DNA from: Candidatus Melainabacteria bacterium
Lineage (GTDB): Bacteria; Cyanobacteriota; Vampirovibrionia; Obscuribacterales; Obscuribacteraceae
NCBI GenBank assembly: GCA_016699165.1
Contig: CP064963.1
Location: 2,666,001 to 2,730,000, forward strand
DNA: 64,000 nt
Reading direction: 5' to 3'
Below the pieces are notes generated by a model. The model made no database searches. It was not told the origin of the DNA and saw only the letters and a list, made by a program, of their open reading frames with translations. Shown here one piece after another: positions 8,792 through 17,464 of this stretch. Position 1 is the stretch's first letter. Every line of letters begins with the position of its first letter. The position numbers and the translations under genes are program-made.

Positions 8792-10144
8792 TCACTGCTG
8801 ATTTTGAGTGGCCATACTATCCAGGTAATTCGTCACCACCTGGAAAATGGCTTGCATTTCCATCTGACGCGTCACAGTTTGTTTCTGCGCCAGGGGAGTG
8901 AGAATGGCTTCAGTAGCCTGAAAAACCGCCTGCATGAAAGACTGAGCCTGATTGACAGGACCTAGTTTTTCCATTACCGGTGCCACCACCAAATCGAGTT
9001 CGGTAGTGTCGATTCTGAGGCCGCTGCTCATCGCTTTTGAAAGCGCATTCAGACTTGCTTGAAAAGCCTTATGCTCAGGCTCGACCAACTTAATTACGGT
9101 CTTAGCCGCGATGTTAGAGGTTTTGAGAGCGTCCATGAAATGACGCACCACATTGGCCTCTTTAATCGCTTCGTCTCCCGATGTGGTCTTGAGGTGGACA
9201 TAAAGCTGAGCTTGGTTGTCCATCTCTTTGACACCAGCCTGGACTTTTGCAAGATTAGCCGCGACTTCCGGAGCCTGCAGAGCTTTATCCAGAGCCTCGG
9301 TTGACCATTTCAGATCTTGCGAAAGCTTAGAAACGAGCGTCTGATTTTCATACTTGAAAAAACGCTGCTCCAGAGATGGTGCCGATTTGCCGAAAGCAAA
9401 CGAGACACCACTCGCGATGGCGACGGTGAGCAGAGCATAGCCGACCGCCTGTTTCCAGTTCGTTGCAAAAGCAGCTTCGGCACTAGCTTCCCGGCTGGAT
9501 CGGCTTAGATGAAAACCGACCGCCCAACCAAGAGCAGTGCTAGCCAGATGCACAACCACGCCCATTTGAGCCGAACTTGTGATGACGTCGGACATGAGTC
9601 CAAGTGCAGCCAAAATATTCGGGGTCAAGAGCACAAGGGTGAATGCAAGCAGGCACCAGCCCCAGTTCGACCATTGAATCGTTCTGGTGGCATACAGCAC
9701 TTGATACATGCCGACAATGGTCATGATACCGCCGCTGGCACCAAAGACCAGAAGCGGTGCGCTTGGATCGGTGACCGACCACTGCACAAGCGTTCCAAAG
9801 GCGCCGCCGACCAGGAACCAGAGCCAGAGGGCTTTGGCACCGAATCGTTTTTCGAGCGCATAACCAACCAGTCCAAGCGACAACATATTCGATGCAAGAT
9901 GCATCATGTTGCCGTGCAAGAACTGGTTAGATAGCGTAGTGAAGGCAGCGTAACCAATGCCAAGTAGGTCGAAATTGGCGATGCTGCGATTGGCCACTTC
10001 GTTGCTGAAAGCAAGAAAGCGCAGACTATTCATATCAGGCTCGATGCCGGCAGCGATGAGACCAAATGCATAGGCAAAGTTGACGAAAACGGCGCTTACC
10101 GCAATCGCCCAAACAGCCCAGACGGCTGATTTGCTTGAGTTCAT
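8792..10144 (-). CDS. Rhomboid-family intramembrane serine protease
   Basis: 450-aa membrane protein. The N-terminal half (residues 1-220) is a rhomboid core of about six membrane helices: HGNMMHLASNM with the conserved His/Asn (H82, N86), GASGG with nucleophile Ser 137, and VVHLAS with catalytic His 199. This would cleave membrane proteins within the bilayer. The C-terminal half is a soluble, alpha-helical extension of about 200 residues after one more membrane helix near 235-250, not part of the usual rhomboid fold. AAAGGAAG lies 5 nt before the ATG. Divergent from the TPR gene at 10505. Confidence 0.88.
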   Translation of the reverse strand: MNSSKSAVWAVWAIAVSAVFVNFAYAFGLIAAGIEPDMNSLRFLAFSNEVANRSIANFDLLGIGYAAFTTLSNQFLHGNMMHLASNMLSLGLVGYALEKRFGAKALWLWFLVGGAFGTLVQWSVTDPSAPLLVFGASGGIMTIVGMYQVLYATRTIQWSNWGWCLLAFTLVLLTPNILAALGLMSDVITSSAQMGVVVHLASTALGWAVGFHLSRSSREASAEAAFATNWKQAVGYALLTVAIASGVSFAFGKSAPSLEQRFFKYENQTLVSKLSQDLKWSTEALDKALQAPEVAANLAKVQAGVKEMDNQAQLYVHLKTTSGDEAIKEANVVRHFMDALKTSNIAAKTVIKLVEPEHKAFQASLNALSKAMSSGLRIDTTELDLVVAPVMEKLGPVNQAQSFMQAVFQATEAILTPLAQKQTVTRQMEMQAIFQVVTNYLDSMATQNQQ

Positions 10145-10349
10145 TGAACTTCCTTTCTAGTTATAATTTTGATTGAATCGGCGAAAGACACCGTCAGTGC
10201 CGATTACACCTTGAAATGAGTCGATGCTGGTTATTTTTTTTCAGTGGGACGTTGTATGCACCGACGGGAAGAAAAGGGGGAGTGATAATTGACCGTAGAG
10301 AATTGCGGTTATACATAACAAGCACTTATTACTTATTACGCCTTACCAC

Positions 10350-10378
10350 TTGACATTATAAGCGCGATATTATATTTA
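10350..10378 (+). promoter_or_regulatory. Candidate promoter for second TPR gene
   Basis: TTGACA, 17-nt spacer, TATTTA. Transcription would start near 10385, leaving a leader of about 120 nt that begins at the YTAGCR element at 10383. Confidence 0.5.
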
Positions 10379-10382
10379 GACG

Positions 10383-10397
10383 CTAGCGCAACTCTCA
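10383..10397 (+). promoter_or_regulatory. YTAGCR periodic element (partial)
   Basis: CTAGCG-CAA-CTCTCA, between the divergent rhomboid and TPR genes, 108 nt before the TPR start. Confidence 0.4.
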
Positions 10398-10504
10398 CAG
10401 CTTTAATATGAAAGCTTTGAAGAAATCGCTTAAAGACATCTTTGACCGGGAAATTTCAATATATGACCGTAAATAAGTAGCAAGATAGAGAGACCTAAGG
10501 CTCA

Positions 10505-11209
10505 ATGGGAACTGATTTCGAAAAGTTTAAACTGGACGCTGGCCAGGCTTTCAGCCGAGGAGACTACGCTATGGCGTCGTCTACCTGGCTTAAGGCACTA
10601 GAAGAACTGGACCACACCGACGACAAAGACCCTCGCGTGGCGCTTACTCTAGACCAGTTAGCCGAGTCCTTGGCCAAGGAAAACCGGCAAGTAGAGGCTA
10701 TTCCGGTCCTCAATCACTGTTTAGATTTAAAAGAAAAGACACTAGGTCCAGATCATCTGGAAGTGGCTAATACTCTTAATAATTTGGCTGAGCTTTATTA
10801 CTCTGTGGGCAATTTTGAAGACGCTCCTCCGCTTTCTGAGCGAATTATGGGCATCTACGAGAAAATTTTTGGCAGCGATCATTTAGGCCTCGCCATGATT
10901 TCGACCTCTCTGGCACTTATTTATCACGGTCAGAAAAACTTCGCTAAGGCAGAGCCCTTCTACATCAGAGCTATGAGTATTAAACAGAAAGCACTTGGTT
11001 ATAACCATGCCGAAGTGGCTCTAATAATGGAAAATTACGCCGCTTTGTTATACGAAACAAACAGAGCAGAAGAAGCAGACTCGCTCTGCACCGGCATTGG
11101 CACTGTTTCTGGACTGTGGAAATCAATTACCGCTCAGACAAGCCAGACCCTCACACAGGGATCGTTGCAGGGCAAACTTACTCCATGGCGTGGCAAAAAA
11201 CGCCCTTAA
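10505..11209 (+). CDS. TPR protein (kinesin-light-chain type), second copy
   Basis: 234-aa protein with about four TPRs carrying the KLC signature (LKEKTLGPDHLEVANTLNN, IYEKIFGSDHLGLAMI, IKQKALGYNHAEVALIM). No signal peptide. The last 35 residues (after EEADSL) depart from the repeat and are basic, ending GKKRP. AAGG precedes the ATG by about 6 nt. Probably a cytoplasmic scaffold; related in architecture to the protein at 6845. Confidence 0.87.
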   Translation: MGTDFEKFKLDAGQAFSRGDYAMASSTWLKALEELDHTDDKDPRVALTLDQLAESLAKENRQVEAIPVLNHCLDLKEKTLGPDHLEVANTLNNLAELYYSVGNFEDAPPLSERIMGIYEKIFGSDHLGLAMISTSLALIYHGQKNFAKAEPFYIRAMSIKQKALGYNHAEVALIMENYAALLYETNRAEEADSLCTGIGTVSGLWKSITAQTSQTLTQGSLQGKLTPWRGKKRP

Positions 11210-11412
11210 AGTTCTGAATTCAGAATTATTAACTGTAATTACTTAGTTTTACTGCTTTCAGTTTTTTAAAGCTGGAATTATCTTTGTCTTTTTATCTAAA
11301 TAGGCGTTCTTCTTCCAGACACCTAATTTCCATCTCTAAACTCAATCGACAGCTCTAAGCCATCACATCTGGTGATGCGTCTTCGACTGTCACAAACTGC
11401 ATGGAGACAATC

Positions 11413-12678
11413 ATGCGCAAATGGATCATCATTTGCCTGGGTCTTGTTGTTGCAGGTGGTGCCGCGCTCTACCTGAGCGGAACACTGCCTCTGGGCAACA
11501 AGTCGCAGGAAGTATCTGTCGAGTTTCCCGACAAACTGAACGAGCGGATTTTCGTCTATCAAGGCGACCATGACCAGCGTCTTCGCAACATGGTCTACGC
11601 CGAGGACGGCAAGACGCCACTTTACGCAGAAACCGATTATGCAAACGGTGATACGGGCAAAGTCATCTTCCGCCCGGATTTCACTGCACAATCGATTCTG
11701 CGTTTCTTCAACCCCACTCTCGTCAACGGCGAGAGGGTCGTGCGTTCGTCCTTCGTCATCGGCACAGACGGCCGCACGGTCATTGAACTCTCTGAATTCG
11801 ACCTCAACAAAAAGCTCGTGCTCAAAGGCATGCGTCAGCCCGACGGCCAGTATACCGAGCGGAGATACGACGCAGACGGACTGGTTACTCGCTATCGCCT
11901 TCTCAACAAGACGGCGATGATTTTCGGCGGGACGGCTTTCAGCGACTACATGGTCAATGCAGAATCGCTGTTCTATCCTGGCACAAGCTCGCTCCAGAGC
12001 CATTTCGTGCGGACTGAATCCTACATTACCGAGAAGACCACTTATCTTCTCTCTGGGGCAATCGAGACGTTCCTACGCACGCAAGGAACTATCGAATCGG
12101 GCTATGCGCTCTGGCCTAACGGCAAGACGCGCGTATCTTTCGAGAAGCGCTCGGTGAGCTCCAGTTCGTGGTCGGTCGAATACGGCGTGTACTCGAAGAG
12201 TTATGACCAGAGCGGTCAGCTCATCGACACACGCATGTTTCGCACCAGTGTCATGAGCGTGACGCTCAACCTGCCTGAATTCGGCGAGGTGACGCAGAAC
12301 TGGCGCCCCATCAACTCCGGCACCACCGGCGATGCCCTTATGAAGCAGGAGAATTACGCTTTGTACGAAGTGCTCCTGCCTGTGCTCGGTCCCTACAACA
12401 AGGTGACCGTCATTCTGGGCAAAGACGGCAAGCCGACCGACCTCTACCACCAGTACATGGAAGGCGATGCCGAAATCAAAGCCTTCATCAGTCTGCGTCC
12501 CGACGGCTCCTTCGCCAAAATCCGGACCTACAACACCTCGACCTTCAAGTCGGGGGAGACGGTCTTCATCGGCAACGAGGGCGGCTCTTTCCAGATGCCG
12601 GCTGAACTGCGCGAGGCAACTCATTTCGAGATTCCTCTGGTCAGACCGAATTCGCCGACCTATTCCTATCATCCCTAA
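11413..12678 (+). CDS. Secreted/anchored protein, FPDK/DGTT-repeat family, copy 3
   Basis: 421-aa paralogue of the genes at 3752 and 5081. MRKWIIICLGLVVAGGAALY is a signal anchor or signal peptide, followed by VEFPDKLNERIFVYQG, the family's post-signal motif. Body of short beta-like units. An ATG 12 bases upstream is in frame, but GGAG lies between the two ATGs, so the second (11413) is chosen. 17 bases separate it from the acetyltransferase gene, so the two probably share a transcript. Function unknown. Confidence 0.83.
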   Translation: MRKWIIICLGLVVAGGAALYLSGTLPLGNKSQEVSVEFPDKLNERIFVYQGDHDQRLRNMVYAEDGKTPLYAETDYANGDTGKVIFRPDFTAQSILRFFNPTLVNGERVVRSSFVIGTDGRTVIELSEFDLNKKLVLKGMRQPDGQYTERRYDADGLVTRYRLLNKTAMIFGGTAFSDYMVNAESLFYPGTSSLQSHFVRTESYITEKTTYLLSGAIETFLRTQGTIESGYALWPNGKTRVSFEKRSVSSSSWSVEYGVYSKSYDQSGQLIDTRMFRTSVMSVTLNLPEFGEVTQNWRPINSGTTGDALMKQENYALYEVLLPVLGPYNKVTVILGKDGKPTDLYHQYMEGDAEIKAFISLRPDGSFAKIRTYNTSTFKSGETVFIGNEGGSFQMPAELREATHFEIPLVRPNSPTYSYHP

Positions 12679-12695
12679 CCCGTAACGGATAGCCA

Positions 12696-13187
12696 GTGAC
12701 AAACGGCTTACCAGAAGGGTTTATCGTTCGGGACGCAATGGTCCGGGACATCAAAGGCATCATCAAAATTGTTAATAGTAAGAACAATCGGGCCTCATTT
12801 GGTTGGGTCCCGCGAGTGGTTCTTGAAGATGCCATCAAGCGACAAAAATGCGATGGTGCTCAGTCGCAGCATCGCATCAAAGTTGTTTTGCGCATGCAAG
12901 GCAAAACCGAAGTGGTGGTGGCATGGACTCGTTCCTACCACCGCCGCGACGGTGTTACCTCGCTGCATGAACTGGGAGTAGCGGAAGATTGTCAGAGTGG
13001 TGGCATCGGCTCGTATCTCGTTAACGAGACGGTCGACGCCTGTCGCAAGCGCGGCATGACCATTCTGCGATTGAAGACAGTGGTCGGACTTCGTTCGAAC
13101 GGCTACTATCCGCGCTTCGGCTTCGAGAAAGTGGGTTTGGAACGTGGACGTAAGCGCGAGCTAAACGTCTATGAACTGAGCCTTTGA
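12696..13187 (+). CDS. GNAT-family N-acetyltransferase
   Basis: 163-aa single-domain GNAT acetyltransferase using acetyl-CoA; substrate unknown. N-terminal beta strand FIVRDAMVRDIKGI, then motif A LGVAEDCQSGGIGSYLV with the Q-x-x-G-x-G pyrophosphate loop, and the C-terminal NGYYPRFGFEKVG typical of the family. The start is GTG at 12696; the next ATG would remove the first strand. Immediately downstream of a secreted paralogue gene, likely one operon. Confidence 0.85.
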   Translation: MTNGLPEGFIVRDAMVRDIKGIIKIVNSKNNRASFGWVPRVVLEDAIKRQKCDGAQSQHRIKVVLRMQGKTEVVVAWTRSYHRRDGVTSLHELGVAEDCQSGGIGSYLVNETVDACRKRGMTILRLKTVVGLRSNGYYPRFGFEKVGLERGRKRELNVYELSL

Positions 13188-13225
13188 ATACCTACCCTCC
13201 ATCGTGATCTACAGAAAATAAAAGC

Positions 13226-13254
13226 GAGCAGCCGGCTTCCATAGTCGGCTGCTC
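13226..13254 (+). other. Leader hairpin just before the PDZ/S41-like gene
   Basis: GAGCAGCCGG / TCGGCTGCTC stem, 9 bp, with no T tract, ending about 20 nt before the start codon and directly ahead of the GCAGGAGA RBS. It may end the previous transcript inefficiently or affect translation of the next gene. Confidence 0.4.
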
Positions 13255-13273
13255 CACGACGCAGGAGAACCAA

Positions 13274-14938
13274 ATGAAATTCCTCCGTATCCTCACTCTC
13301 GTTATAATGAGCGCTCTGGGCGTTCTTCAGACTCATTCCGCCGCAGCACAGCTCTTCACCACTATCACTCGCGACGCTTATGAGCACGAACTGCTCCAGA
13401 AACGGCTAGGCAAGCCAGGCATCGGCATTTCGTTTGTCTGGGTGAAACAGGTCGGCTCGAGCGGCCTCACCATCAGCGAAGTTGCCGAGGGTAGTCCGGC
13501 ATTCAAGGCTGGCTTGCAGATTGGCGATCGAATTACCGCGATCGAAGGCAAAATCATTCTGGGAATGGAAGAAGAAATTGCGTCTAAGCTGCTTCGCGCC
13601 GACACCGGTCTGCCCCAGAGGTTCACCTACGTCCGCGACGGCGTCTACAAAGACGTCGCGCTGACGCGCGAAGATGGTTTGCTAGGCATAGGCTTCGCCA
13701 ACGCGACACCCAGCTTCTATGCTCGAATCGAGCAGGTACTCAAGGGGCTTCCGGCCCAGCGAGCAGGACTCATGGAAGGCGATTTGCTGCTTGCAGTCGA
13801 TAATATGACACTTGCAAGGTTCGGCAACTCAGATGAACTGCAGAGCTATCTCAGCCAGGGTGAACTGGGATCGCCGGTCACTCTCACCATTTCGCGCAAC
13901 ATGGAGGTCTTCCAGATCAAGATGCTGCGCGATATCGTCCCCAACGTCTACGCGAAATACGGCGTTCAAATCTTCGCCAGCAGGCTGCGGACCAGCCGCT
14001 TCGCCACTCACGACTGGGCAGAGCTCAGCCTCTGGAATCTGGACTGGGTCGACCTTCTCAATCCGGACCTCAAGAACTTCGAGGGTAAGAAATACAACGC
14101 GCTGGATGAAGCACTCCTTCGTCTTTCAGACGAGAAATACGTGGTCTGGAATCTTCAGAATAATGTTTGGGCAAATGACCCGGAGCAGACCGCACGCATC
14201 ACAGCGCGCTTCATGAAGTCCGACGGATGGGTTCTTTCCTACAAAGACGACTCGACCGGCGCACTTACCACCTACAGGCGTAATGGCAGCGTTTTGAGCA
14301 AAGAAGTCAAAATCGGAGGCAAGACCGAAACCAGCGTGGTCGAGCAAGAACTCACAACCTTCGATGCAAAACTGGTCATTCTGGTCAACGACAAGACAGA
14401 AAGCGGAGCGGTAGCTCTTGCCTATGCGCTCAGACTGTCGAAGTCTGCGCTCGTCGTAGGACAACAACCATTTGGTTCGACCAGAATCACGCGCAACGTG
14501 AATCTCCAGCCAAACTTGTACGAGAAGATGGTTGTCGGCTCCTACAGGATGGAGAACGGCGGCGGCATCGGCGTAAGTGTCGACATCACAATCGACAGTC
14601 TTTCGTCCTTCAACACAACGACCGCCTTCAAACTGCTCGTCAAGCCTGACTTGCAGTGGTGGGAAAACGAGGAAAGTCTTGCCAATATCACCTTCAACGT
14701 GATTGGCGGAATCGTCCTTTTCTCATTCATCTGCATTGCCGTGCTCTTCACCCCCAAGTCGAATGGCTTCCCTGGTCTTAGACTGCGGAACGTTGCCTTT
14801 GGATTTCTGGTGGTGGAGGTGACGGTGATAGCAGCGGTGGCTTTCGTCGTCATGCTGACCCAGATGTTCTGGCCGACAATGATCGTCTTCACCCTAGCGG
14901 TGGGCGTCATGGTTGGGCGCAGTATGCCGTCGAAATAA
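13274..14938 (+). CDS. PDZ-domain protein with degenerate S41 (tail-protease) domain and C-terminal membrane helices
   Basis: 554 aa. Signal peptide (residues 1-25), two PDZ domains (about 48-130 with GSPAFKAGLQIGDRI, and 135-215 with LPAQRAGLMEGDLL), an S41-like domain (about 360-460), then three membrane helices at the C-terminus. In S41 enzymes the nucleophile Ser and the catalytic Lys are 25 residues apart. Here Ser 377 is kept (KTESGAVALAYAL) but the Lys position is Ser 402 (PFGSTR instead of FGKG). Compare the intact S248/K273 pair in the S41 gene at 21879. Likely a membrane-tethered pseudoprotease or peptide-binding adaptor. AGGAGAA precedes the start. Confidence 0.83.
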   Translation: MKFLRILTLVIMSALGVLQTHSAAAQLFTTITRDAYEHELLQKRLGKPGIGISFVWVKQVGSSGLTISEVAEGSPAFKAGLQIGDRITAIEGKIILGMEEEIASKLLRADTGLPQRFTYVRDGVYKDVALTREDGLLGIGFANATPSFYARIEQVLKGLPAQRAGLMEGDLLLAVDNMTLARFGNSDELQSYLSQGELGSPVTLTISRNMEVFQIKMLRDIVPNVYAKYGVQIFASRLRTSRFATHDWAELSLWNLDWVDLLNPDLKNFEGKKYNALDEALLRLSDEKYVVWNLQNNVWANDPEQTARITARFMKSDGWVLSYKDDSTGALTTYRRNGSVLSKEVKIGGKTETSVVEQELTTFDAKLVILVNDKTESGAVALAYALRLSKSALVVGQQPFGSTRITRNVNLQPNLYEKMVVGSYRMENGGGIGVSVDITIDSLSSFNTTTAFKLLVKPDLQWWENEESLANITFNVIGGIVLFSFICIAVLFTPKSNGFPGLRLRNVAFGFLVVEVTVIAAVAFVVMLTQMFWPTMIVFTLAVGVMVGRSMPSK

Positions 14939-14946
14939 TTTTCTGA

Positions 14947-15013
14947 TGCATTGACTGGAATTTGATAGTTCACCATATATGGTGGCTATCATTTTCCAGT
15001 CCTTGCGTTTTTA
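14947..15013 (+). terminator. Intrinsic terminator after PDZ/S41-like gene
   Basis: Long stem: TTGACTGGAATTTGATAG.. pairs with CTATCATTTTCCAGTCC, then a T run. Confidence 0.8.
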
Positions 15014-15021
15014 AAAGTTAT

Positions 15022-15038
15022 TACTATAAGTTTTAGTA
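15022..15038. repeat. 17-nt dyad between two convergent terminators
   Basis: TACTATAAGTTTTAGTA, the copy closest to consensus; 16 nt from the left stem and 21 nt from the right stem. Confidence 0.6.
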
Positions 15039-15058
15039 AAACTAGATTTCAAAAAAGA

Positions 15059-15100
15059 ACGGTAACCGCTGCAGAGCAATTAAGCTCCACAGCGGCACCG
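15059..15100 (-). terminator. Intrinsic terminator after small Cys/Lys-rich gene
   Basis: CGGTAACCGCTG..GAGC pairs with GCTCCACAGCGGCACCG; on the minus strand a T run follows. Confidence 0.75.
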
Positions 15101-15149
15101 CCTTAGTTCGATTCAGCAAAGCGAAGTTGCGCTTATGCCGACGCCGAGA

Positions 15150-15386
15150 TTACTTCTTGGCGTTGGCAGCACACTTCGGGCAGCCGGCCTTCTTCTGGCA
15201 CGTGCCGGACTTGTCGCCCTTGCACTTGTCGCCGCAGGCATGATCGCTCTTCGACTGGTCGCCTTCAGACGCACCCTTGCCGGACTTGTCCTTCAGCTTG
15301 TCGAGGGCGTCCTTGTTCTGCTTGTGAGCCCAGGCTTCCTCGGCGTTGTAGCCGTTGCCGTTCTTCGCATCCTTCATGTCGGACAT
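15150..15386 (-). CDS. Small Lys- and Cys-rich protein
   Basis: 78 aa, very rich in Lys, Asp, Gly and Ala, with five Cys in the C-terminal third arranged HACGDKC..GTC..GCPKC. The CxxxC and CxxC pairs suggest metal binding (metallothionein-like or zinc-binding), which is inference. No hydrophobic segment. AAAGGA precedes the ATG, and the gene is G+C-rich like other short hypothetical genes here. It lies 103 nt after a membrane-protein gene, beyond a terminator-like hairpin, so probably has its own promoter. No family recognised. Confidence 0.75.
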   Translation of the reverse strand: MSDMKDAKNGNGYNAEEAWAHKQNKDALDKLKDKSGKGASEGDQSKSDHACGDKCKGDKSGTCQKKAGCPKCAANAKK

Positions 15387-15446
15387 GATGTATTCCTTTC
15401 GTTTGCTGTATCAGCAGTTTGGGATGATTGAACAGAGAGTAAAATC

Positions 15447-15479
15447 CCGAACCGAGAGCTTGTGCACTCGGCTCGGTGG
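15447..15479 (-). terminator. Terminator after polytopic membrane gene
   Basis: Minus strand CCGAGCCGAG / CTCTCGGTTCGG stem followed by ATTTTAC. Confidence 0.6.
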
Positions 15480-15489
15480 AGAGAATAAC

Positions 15490-16509
15490 CTACCTCAGCT
15501 TCGGCAGAACCGAAGCGAGCGCGCCGTTGATGGCATCACGCTTCTTGAAGTAGACAACGCCCATTCCCATGACGCCGGCGCCAAGAAGAGCGACCGAACT
15601 CCAGAGCATGAGTGCATTGTCGGCGAAGAGCTGGAACGACAGGTAGAAGGGATACCAGAACGTACCCACCACACCAAAGACCAGGAAGATTGTCCGCTTC
15701 AGCATAGCCGAAAGCAGAATGAAGCCGACGTTGACTGCAACGAAAAGCAGCTTGCCAGCTTCACCGCCAAGACCCAGCTGAGTCCAGGCGAACCAGAATG
15801 TGGTCAGACCAAACAGATAACCCCAGAAGCTGAAGTCTTCCGTTTGGTTCTTCTCGAGGCTGAAAGCGGTTGCACAGAGCAGACCGCCAAAGACCATATC
15901 GAGGATGAGAGCATTGTGGCTTGCCCAGCCAAAGAACCAGCCGTTGCCCGAAGGTGTGACCATATCGATGACGATTGTGGCCATGACCCAGAGCGAGCCG
16001 TAAAGCGGCATGGTCAGGAACGGGAAGCGCACCGCTTTCAGCGCAACCAAGCTTGCGGCGGCAGCAGAGCCGAAGATGATGAGGCTCTCGGTGTTATAGT
16101 CCATGCCGGTCTTGAGGAATTCGTGAATGAATCCCCAGACGGCGACAGGAACTGCGACGACCGCCACAGTGGACAAGAGTCCGCCGGCGAGCTTCAGATT
16201 GTACTTGTGCCACATCAGCATGCCAGCCACGCCGAAGACGACAACGCTCGAAAGAGCGCCGGTCAACATAGCCGGGAAATGGTACTTGTCAGCGACGAGT
16301 CCCAGGATGATAGGCAGAGCAATCACGAGGAAGGCACCACCAACGCTCATGATGATGTTGGCCAGGTCCAGTTTGGAACCAGCCGAAGCGGCGTTGGCGG
16401 CCAGATATTCCCAGATGTTGGCCACGTCGAACGGCTTGCCCTGGGCGGCAAGTGACTTGGCAGCGGCGTCGAGTTCTTCGCGGCCTACTGCACGTTTGTC
16501 TTGACTCAT
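15490..16509 (-). CDS. Polytopic membrane protein, unrecognised
   Basis: 339 aa. A hydrophilic N-terminus (about 45 residues, MSQDKRAVGREELDAAAKSL) precedes about ten closely packed membrane helices and a short basic tail. The overall plan recalls the DUF2157 class of bacterial membrane proteins, but this is a loose resemblance. The ATG at 16509 is chosen since AAAGGG lies about 8 nt upstream; a longer frame to 16773 would overlap the upstream gene. Third gene of a minus-strand operon starting at 17464. Confidence 0.8.
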   Translation of the reverse strand: MSQDKRAVGREELDAAAKSLAAQGKPFDVANIWEYLAANAASAGSKLDLANIIMSVGGAFLVIALPIILGLVADKYHFPAMLTGALSSVVVFGVAGMLMWHKYNLKLAGGLLSTVAVVAVPVAVWGFIHEFLKTGMDYNTESLIIFGSAAAASLVALKAVRFPFLTMPLYGSLWVMATIVIDMVTPSGNGWFFGWASHNALILDMVFGGLLCATAFSLEKNQTEDFSFWGYLFGLTTFWFAWTQLGLGGEAGKLLFVAVNVGFILLSAMLKRTIFLVFGVVGTFWYPFYLSFQLFADNALMLWSSVALLGAGVMGMGVVYFKKRDAINGALASVLPKLR

Positions 16510-16540
16510 GGGTTTTTCCCTTTGAGTTAGTGTTTCTAGT

Positions 16541-16876
16541 TCAGATGAATTCCATGGGATAACGCTCCCGTGGATCCCAATTTTCTTTGAGCACTTCAAC
16601 CATGTGCACACACTGCGGCCAGTCACCATTAGCGGTGGCATCGGCAATCGCTTTGAGAGCAGCCTCGCGATCCTGGGTAATTCCAGGATAATCGAGACTG
16701 CCTGATGTGACACCTTGCGGAAGAAAACCATAAAAATCCGTTGTCTGCACCACCTTGTAGGCAAAATTGCCAATCAGGTAGGTCTGCCCGGAGAACGGGA
16801 CACCGGGCAGTTTGTCAGGCCAGGTCGGGGAATAACTACCCGTCGCGAGCTTGAACAGAATCAATGAGCGTTTCAT
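16541..16876 (-). CDS. Hypothetical protein
   Basis: 111 aa, no membrane segment. Rich in Pro, Gly and aromatic residues in the N-terminal half (TGSYSPTWPDKLPGVPFSG) and ending ENWDPRERYPMEFI. Starts six bases after the stop of the EF-hand membrane gene and is followed after 31 nt by the polytopic membrane gene, so it is part of the same operon. No family recognised. Confidence 0.7.
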   Translation of the reverse strand: MKRSLILFKLATGSYSPTWPDKLPGVPFSGQTYLIGNFAYKVVQTTDFYGFLPQGVTSGSLDYPGITQDREAALKAIADATANGDWPQCVHMVEVLKENWDPRERYPMEFI

Positions 16877-16882
16877 GGCTCA

Positions 16883-17464
16883 TCAGTGGAACAGGCCGCC
16901 GCCGCGCAGGGACATGCGCTGCTTGTAAGCCGCAAGGTCTTTGCGGTTGACGGCGTAGAGACCGATGGCGGGTGACGGCGGCGGATAAGACGCCACAATC
17001 ATCCAGTCGTAAACGTGACCGATAGACTCGGTACGATACATCAGGCGATAGAGCATATTCACGTCGGCATCACTGAACTTGCCAGATTCGATGCAAGCGT
17101 AGATGTCTCCGCGGACATAGTTGCCGTCGCCGTTCTTGTCCAGCTTGTCGAAATTGGCGAGTGCGAATTCGACAATTGCCGGAGCGGCTTCGGCGTCCTT
17201 GTTACGGAAATACGAAACCACATAGGTAAGCGCTGCCGAATTGAGGAAGCCAACCAATGCGAATTCCCAGATGATCGCGTCCTTGAGGACGAAGAAGGAG
17301 AACGGAACGGAAACGGCGGTGGCGATGAAAAGAGTGATGCTTTCAGCCGCGACAAAGCCGGAGTTTCCGTTTTTGCCGTAAAGTTCCGAGAAAAGGCCAA
17401 GCGTGATAGCGGAGAGAACAAGAATTCCAGCGCTATACGATGCCAGGACAACCAGCTCATACAT
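16883..17464 (-). CDS. Membrane protein with EF-hand, copy A
   Basis: 193 aa: three to four N-terminal membrane helices (residues 1-88), then a cytosolic or external domain with one canonical EF-hand loop, DKNGDGNYVRGD (positions 1, 3, 5 and 12 are Asp, Asn, Asp, Asp), and a C-terminal segment ending LYAVNRKDLAAYKQRM. The same plan (helices, one EF-hand, IYAVRKSDLRKY near the end) is found in the gene at 48297, so the two form a divergent family. Likely Ca2+-responsive, target unknown. First gene of the operon, with GGAAA before the ATG. Confidence 0.8.
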   Translation of the reverse strand: MYELVVLASYSAGILVLSAITLGLFSELYGKNGNSGFVAAESITLFIATAVSVPFSFFVLKDAIIWEFALVGFLNSAALTYVVSYFRNKDAEAAPAIVEFALANFDKLDKNGDGNYVRGDIYACIESGKFSDADVNMLYRLMYRTESIGHVYDWMIVASYPPPSPAIGLYAVNRKDLAAYKQRMSLRGGGLFH

